Part shown: piece by piece, positions 41,084 through 44,375 of the stretch
Layout of the letters: every line of letters begins with the position of its first letter
How positions within the stretch are numbered: position 1 is the stretch's first letter
From: an uncultured Dorea sp.
Lineage (GTDB): Bacteria; Bacillota_A; Clostridia; Lachnospirales; Lachnospiraceae
Direction of reading: 5' to 3'
Length of the DNA: 44,375 bases
Assembly (NCBI GenBank): GCA_910579015.1
Contig: CAJTRO010000031.1
Location: forward strand, 1-44,375
Made by a program: the position numbers and the translations under genes
Notes under the pieces: generated by a model
What the model saw: only the letters and a program-made list of their open reading frames with translations
Database searches by the model: none
What the model was told of the DNA's origin: nothing

Positions 41084-41944
41084 TCAATCGAAATACCTTG
41101 CCTTCCGTCTCTTATAGATGATCAGTCCCACTGACACCACAACCAGTACCCCTGCAAGGAGCTGTGATACCGGGAACCCGATGCCCGGCAGTAACAGCTG
41201 GTCCGTCCGGAGCCGTTCGATCCAGAATCTGCCGAATCCGTACCCTGCCAGATACAGAAGGAACACTTCACCGTTGAATTTCTTATGTCTGCGGTACACA
41301 AGCAGCAGGACCAGTATCAACAGGCACCACAGCGACTCATAGAGAAATGTCGGATGCACCTGGATATAAGATACTCCTTCCACCGTCTCCATATGCTCCC
41401 GCATCATCTTCGTAATATCGGAACCTCTTACCGCATCCACCGGAAGCCGCATGGCAAGAAGCCCGTCTGTATACTCTCCAAAAGCTTCTCTGTTGAAGAA
41501 ATTCCCCCAGCGCCCGATCATCTGTCCAGCCACCAGCCCCAATCCTGCCGTATCCATCAGAAGCGGTGCCGACAGCTTCTTGATCCGCGCAAATATGATA
41601 ACCGTGATCACAGCCGCAATAACTCCGCCGTAGATCGCAAGCCCGCCCTGCCGGATATTAAAGATACTCAAAAGCTGATCCTTATACATATCCCAGGAGA
41701 AGACTACATAGTATATCCTTGCGCCGATTATGGCAAATATTACTGCATAGATCGCCAGATCATAGTAATCCTCCGGATTCTGCCCTGTCCATTTCGCTTC
41801 CAGCACAGCAATCAGGATGCCTGCCAGAATGCCAAAGCCTATAATGATTCCATAATATGCGATATCAAATCCAAATACACTTATATGATTCCCTACAGAT
41901 TCCAGATGAATCCCGATATTGGGAAATTCTATGCTCGTGTGCAT
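41084..41944 (-). CDS. lgt: Prolipoprotein diacylglyceryl transferase
   Basis: Inner-membrane enzyme that transfers diacylglycerol from phosphatidylglycerol to the lipobox cysteine of prelipoproteins. 286 residues with about seven helices. The Lgt signature GRWGNFFNREAFGEYTDG is present, together with HPTFLYESLWCL and the final GFGRFWIERLRTDQL segment. AAGGAAG is about ten bases before the ATG. It lies 17 bp after ychF in the same direction. A client lipoprotein, the ABC binding protein, is encoded in this window. Confidence 0.96.
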   Translation of the reverse strand: MHTSIEFPNIGIHLESVGNHISVFGFDIAYYGIIIGFGILAGILIAVLEAKWTGQNPEDYYDLAIYAVIFAIIGARIYYVVFSWDMYKDQLLSIFNIRQGGLAIYGGVIAAVITVIIFARIKKLSAPLLMDTAGLGLVAGQMIGRWGNFFNREAFGEYTDGLLAMRLPVDAVRGSDITKMMREHMETVEGVSYIQVHPTFLYESLWCLLILVLLLVYRRHKKFNGEVFLLYLAGYGFGRFWIERLRTDQLLLPGIGFPVSQLLAGVLVVVSVGLIIYKRRKARYFD

Positions 41945-41961
41945 GTCTCAAGTCTTCCTTC

Positions 41962-43062
41962 CTATACGTTAAACCTAAACAGCATAATGTCCCCGTCTTT
42001 TACAACATAGTCCTTGCCTTCCAGTCTGATCAGTCCCTTCTCTTTCGCCGCACTGTGACTGCCGCATTCCATCAGATCGTCATAGGACACCACCTCTGCA
42101 CGGATGAATCCCCGCTCGAAATCAGAGTGGATCTTCCCTGCCGCCTGGGGCGCTTTCGTTCCTTCCGTAATGGTCCACGCGCGTACCTCCGGCTCCCCTG
42201 CCGTCAGGTAACTGATCAGCCCAAGCAGACGATAGCTCGCCTTGATAAGCTTCTCAAGCCCCGACTCGGATAAGCCGAGATCCTCAAGAAACATCTTCTT
42301 CTCGTCATCCTCAAGCTCGGCAATCTCCTGCTCAATCTGAGCACACACCACGAATACTCCGCTCAACTCTTCTTCGGCGTACTCACGCACTTCCTGCACA
42401 CCGCTGTTGGACACTCCGTCATCCGCCAGATCGTCTTCTGTCACATTAGCTGCATAGATCACGGGCTTATACGTAAGGAGATTATACCCCAGAAGCCACG
42501 CCTCTTCTTCCTCATCATCTGCGCCGTCAAATGTCTTGGCAAGCTTTCCCTCTTCCAGATGCGCCTTGATCTTCTCAAGAAGCGCCAGTTCTTTCGCCGC
42601 TGACTTATCATTTCTCGCTGACTTCGTGGTCTTGGCAATCCTTCTCTCCAAGATCTCAAGATCGGAGAAGATCAGCTCCAGATTGATAGTCTCGATGTCT
42701 CGAAGTGGATTAATGCTTCCGTCTACATGGACGATATTACTGTCCTCAAAACACCGCACCACATGGACGATCGCATCCACCTCGCGGATATTGGCAAGGA
42801 ACTGGTTGCCCAGACCTTCCCCCTTGGAAGCTCCCTTTACCAGTCCCGCGATGTCTACGAATTCAATCGCGGCCGGTATGATCTTCTTCGTGTGATACAT
42901 CTCTCCAAGTACATTCAGCCTCTCGTCCGGCACGGTCACAACGCCCACATTGGGATCGATCGTACAGAACGGATAATTGGCTGACTCTGCCCCTGCCTTG
43001 GTCAACGAATTAAATAATGTACTCTTTCCTACGTTGGGAAGTCCCACGATTCCTAGTTTCAT
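41962..43062 (-). CDS. ychF: Redox-regulated ATPase YchF (Obg family)
   Basis: Universally conserved P-loop protein of 366 residues that prefers ATP over GTP and interacts with ribosomes. G1 motif is GLPNVGKSTLFNSLT, then DIAGLVKGASKGEGLGNQFL (G3 region), and the altered G4 region NVTE (YAANVTEDDL), as is typical of YchF. A coiled-coil insert lies in the middle and a TGS domain (GTKAPQAAGKIHSDFERGFIRAE) at the end. AAAGGAG is about ten bases before the ATG. Confidence 0.97.
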   Translation of the reverse strand: MKLGIVGLPNVGKSTLFNSLTKAGAESANYPFCTIDPNVGVVTVPDERLNVLGEMYHTKKIIPAAIEFVDIAGLVKGASKGEGLGNQFLANIREVDAIVHVVRCFEDSNIVHVDGSINPLRDIETINLELIFSDLEILERRIAKTTKSARNDKSAAKELALLEKIKAHLEEGKLAKTFDGADDEEEEAWLLGYNLLTYKPVIYAANVTEDDLADDGVSNSGVQEVREYAEEELSGVFVVCAQIEQEIAELEDDEKKMFLEDLGLSESGLEKLIKASYRLLGLISYLTAGEPEVRAWTITEGTKAPQAAGKIHSDFERGFIRAEVVSYDDLMECGSHSAAKEKGLIRLEGKDYVVKDGDIMLFRFNV

Positions 43063-43088
43063 TTTTTCTTTATCTCCTTTGGTTATTC

Positions 43089-43427
43089 TTATATTTTATA
43101 GGGTTTTCGTCTTTCAAGATTTTGGTTATGTACCAATGTATTTCCCACAATACCCCTTACAAACCTTTTCTGCTGCTCTAGCGTCAGTGCTTCCTTCTTC
43201 TGTGCAGGCTTCCCGATATCAGATTTTACCATTCCATTACGCGGATTTTTCATAATCACATCATCCTGATACTGCGAGTCTGCCAGCCACTGTCTGCACT
43301 CTTGTAATTTGCGGAATAATTTTTGCTTCCGTTGTCCGTATTTCGTAGTAAATCTTCCAACATAGAAGCCATCCGGCCTTTGGCTTATTCCAACGCCAAG
43401 CTCCTTTCCTTTTATGTCCTTTCCCAT
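43089..43427 (-). pseudogene. Integrase remnant (Tn916-like tyrosine recombinase, internally deleted)
   Basis: 112 codons still open. The first 55 residues (GKELGVGISQRPDGFYVGRF, then KLQECRQWLADSQYQDD) match the arm-type DNA-binding domain of Lachnospiraceae ICE integrases. The part after a short junction (KKEALTLEQQKRFVRGI) looks like the opening of the catalytic domain, but the core-binding domain and catalytic R-H-R-Y residues are absent. A normal integrase is near 400 residues. With the excisionase scrap upstream it marks a degraded integrative element beside ychF. Confidence 0.75.
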
Positions 43428-43445
43428 AGTAAAAGCTCCTTTCTG

Positions 43446-43465
43446 TCATAGAACAAGTTCTATGA
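43446..43465. repeat. 20-bp perfect palindrome upstream of the integrase remnant
   Basis: TCATAGAAC, AA, GTTCTATGA: 9-bp perfect arms, about 20 bases upstream of the integrase start on the minus strand. It may be a leftover operator or recombination-associated site. Confidence 0.7.
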
Positions 43466-43576
43466 CTATCGCGGTGCTCCTCAAATGCTCATGCAAGCAT
43501 GGCATTTTCATCGCTACTCGCGTAAAAAGAGCATTGATAGTATAGCATAGTAAGGCTCAAAAGTAAATTGCAGGAT

Positions 43577-43783
43577 TTTATATTTCTACTATATCGCTCA
43601 GAAATTTATCAAATTCTCTACGCTTTACAAGTTTCTTCTTTCCCACATACAGTACAAATTTGCAATTTGGTATCTTTAGCAGTTCTTCTATCCGATTGAT
43701 TCCGATATTGGAATATTCTGCGGCTTTCAGACTTAAAACACGAAAAGGACAGCCCAGACCAATTCCCTGCGGTCTGTAACTGC
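43577..43783 (-). pseudogene. Excisionase (Xis) remnant of a Tn916-like element
   Basis: On the minus strand a frame closing at 43579-43577 reads LKAAEYSNIGINRIEELLK, then FVLYVGKKKLVKRREFDKFL, matching Tn916-type excisionases (winged helix DNA-binding proteins of about 65-70 residues). The normal N-terminus (LTLEEAA preceded by IPIWEK-like sequence) is not visible; upstream sequence is unlike the family and lacks a start codon with a ribosome site. xis followed by int is the usual order in such elements. Confidence 0.65.
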
Positions 43784-43808
43784 CCTTGCGCTGTGTTAGA
43801 TAAAAAAT

Positions 43809-44024
43809 CTAAAATCCCTGATTGTTCTGCAAACTAATTGTAGTACTAATAACATTACCTTTCTCGCAGCCAAGTTCAACTGTTGTAAAATTGTTTTTCG
43901 GTATATATCCAATATCATCAACAACCAATTGCCCTTGAATAGTCTTATCGCTTATATTTGATTTAAAAGTAACCTTCTCTTTAATCCAATCTGCACATTC
44001 TTTCGCTATTGCTTTTTGTGTCAT
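43809..44024 (-). CDS. Short unrecognised open frame in the degraded mobile region
   Basis: 71 codons. I do not recognise it. It starts MTQKAIAKECADWIKEK, is mixed in charge, has a single cysteine pair far apart, and no membrane segment. The ribosome site is poor (AGGG about ten bases upstream). It lies between an excisionase scrap and the IS110 leader, so it may be the tail of a longer broken gene. Confidence 0.3.
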   Translation of the reverse strand: MTQKAIAKECADWIKEKVTFKSNISDKTIQGQLVVDDIGYIPKNNFTTVELGCEKGNVISTTISLQNNQGF

Positions 44025-44039
44025 TTCGTTTCTAAACCC

Positions 44040-44293
44040 TCATGCCCCACATTTGGCACCACCATAAATGAAACTGTGCAAGCGATAGGTTATTGAATTT
44101 GTTTTTGCCATTGTCTATACTATAACCAACGGCAAAGATCGTTTTAATTTTGGGCCTGCAGCCCGTTTTCTAAACTGATTTCAGGTACTCTCATTTGCAC
44201 CACCACCTGTCCAGCCTCTTACGGCAGAAGGACGTACAGTAAAATGATAACAGACAGAGTACCGTGCCGTAAATTTACCCAGGAGGTGCCTTT
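44040..44293 (+). ncRNA. Non-coding leader of an IS110-family element; bridge RNA candidate
   Basis: About 250 bases with no gene before the transposase start. In the IS110 group this left-end segment encodes the bridge RNA that pairs with target and donor DNA. Structure is visible: GCCATTG/CAACGGC (44107-44133), GGGC-CTGCA-GCCC (44152-44164), and TTACGGCA/TGCCGTAA (44219-44272), the last just before the ribosome site. The left boundary of the element and of any RNA is not determined, and the assignment is by position and family knowledge. Confidence 0.4.
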
Positions 44294-44375
44294 ATGGATA
44301 GAATTTACGACAATTGTTGTGGTATTGACGTGCACAAAAAACTCATCGTTGCCTGCTTTCGAAAAGGCAATAAGC
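44294..44375 (+). mobile_element. IS110 family transposase, 5' end (runs off the window)
   Basis: The frame opens at ATG 44294 with AGGAGG seven bases upstream and reads MDRIYDNCCGIDVHKKLIVA before the window ends. G-I-D-V-H-K-K is the IS110 signature containing the first Asp of the DEDD RuvC-like active site. Only 27 codons are visible; completeness of the gene cannot be judged. Confidence 0.88.

Noticed and set aside
1..44375. tRNA or rRNA genes
   Set aside because: I saw no tRNA-like cloverleaf with a TTCGANNC arm or rRNA segments on either strand by eye; a covariance search would be the proper check.

Overview
The window looks like a chromosomal segment from a gut-type member of the Clostridia, most likely Lachnospiraceae. 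This rests on strong AGGAGG-type ribosome binding sites, sigma-A promoters with 17-bp spacers, a T-box leader on tyrS, a GH3 enzyme with inverted domain order, sialic-acid and sugar catabolic operons, PDDEXK/AAA-ATPase genes of the kind common in Lachnospiraceae, and Tn916-type and IS110 remnants. This assignment is an inference from gene content, not from a marker gene.

Layout. Positions 1-4.8 kb hold a GNAT acetyltransferase, a cytoplasmic GH13 enzyme, a membrane-anchored M15 D,D-peptidase and tyrS with its tyrosine T-box leader. Positions 4.8-13.9 kb are accessory: an inverted-order GH3 beta-glucosidase, a MATE exporter divergent from a Crp/Fnr regulator, a PDDEXK/AAA-ATPase beside a scrap of a second copy, a PfoR-type PTS IIC protein and a DUF4143 ATPase. 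Positions 13.99-19.63 kb are a 5.6-kb cassette bounded by a perfect 40-bp direct repeat. It carries a LysR regulator and, from one promoter, ridA, a PLP-dependent threonine-synthase-like enzyme, an alanine-racemase-like enzyme and an NhaC-family antiporter. A CapA-family protein and a DUF5714 protein follow.

Positions 21.9-28.9 kb form a sialic acid / N-acetylmannosamine operon read leftwards: nanE, nanA, an SSS symporter with an apparent 5-bp frameshift, a YhcH/NanQ-type protein, a ROK kinase, an RpiR regulator and nagA. Together these would convert sialic acid to glucosamine-6-phosphate. Positions 29.0-40.0 kb hold a separate DeoR-controlled operon: BtpA/SgcQ-like protein, an OMP-decarboxylase-superfamily protein lacking the usual catalytic motif, a zinc alcohol dehydrogenase, an M42 (SgcX/FrvX-like) peptidase homologue, an FGGY kinase, a binding protein with two permeases, and a CoA-acylating semialdehyde dehydrogenase. 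It shares the SgcQ, SgcX and DeoR-type components of the uncharacterised E. coli sgc locus but has different transport and carbon-cleaving parts. It is my best candidate for an undescribed pathway.

Positions 40.0-44.4 kb carry a truncated PDDEXK/AAA gene lacking its nuclease half, lgt and ychF, then decayed excisionase and integrase fragments of a Tn916-like element, and finally the start of an IS110-family transposase with a structured non-coding leader where a bridge RNA would be expected.
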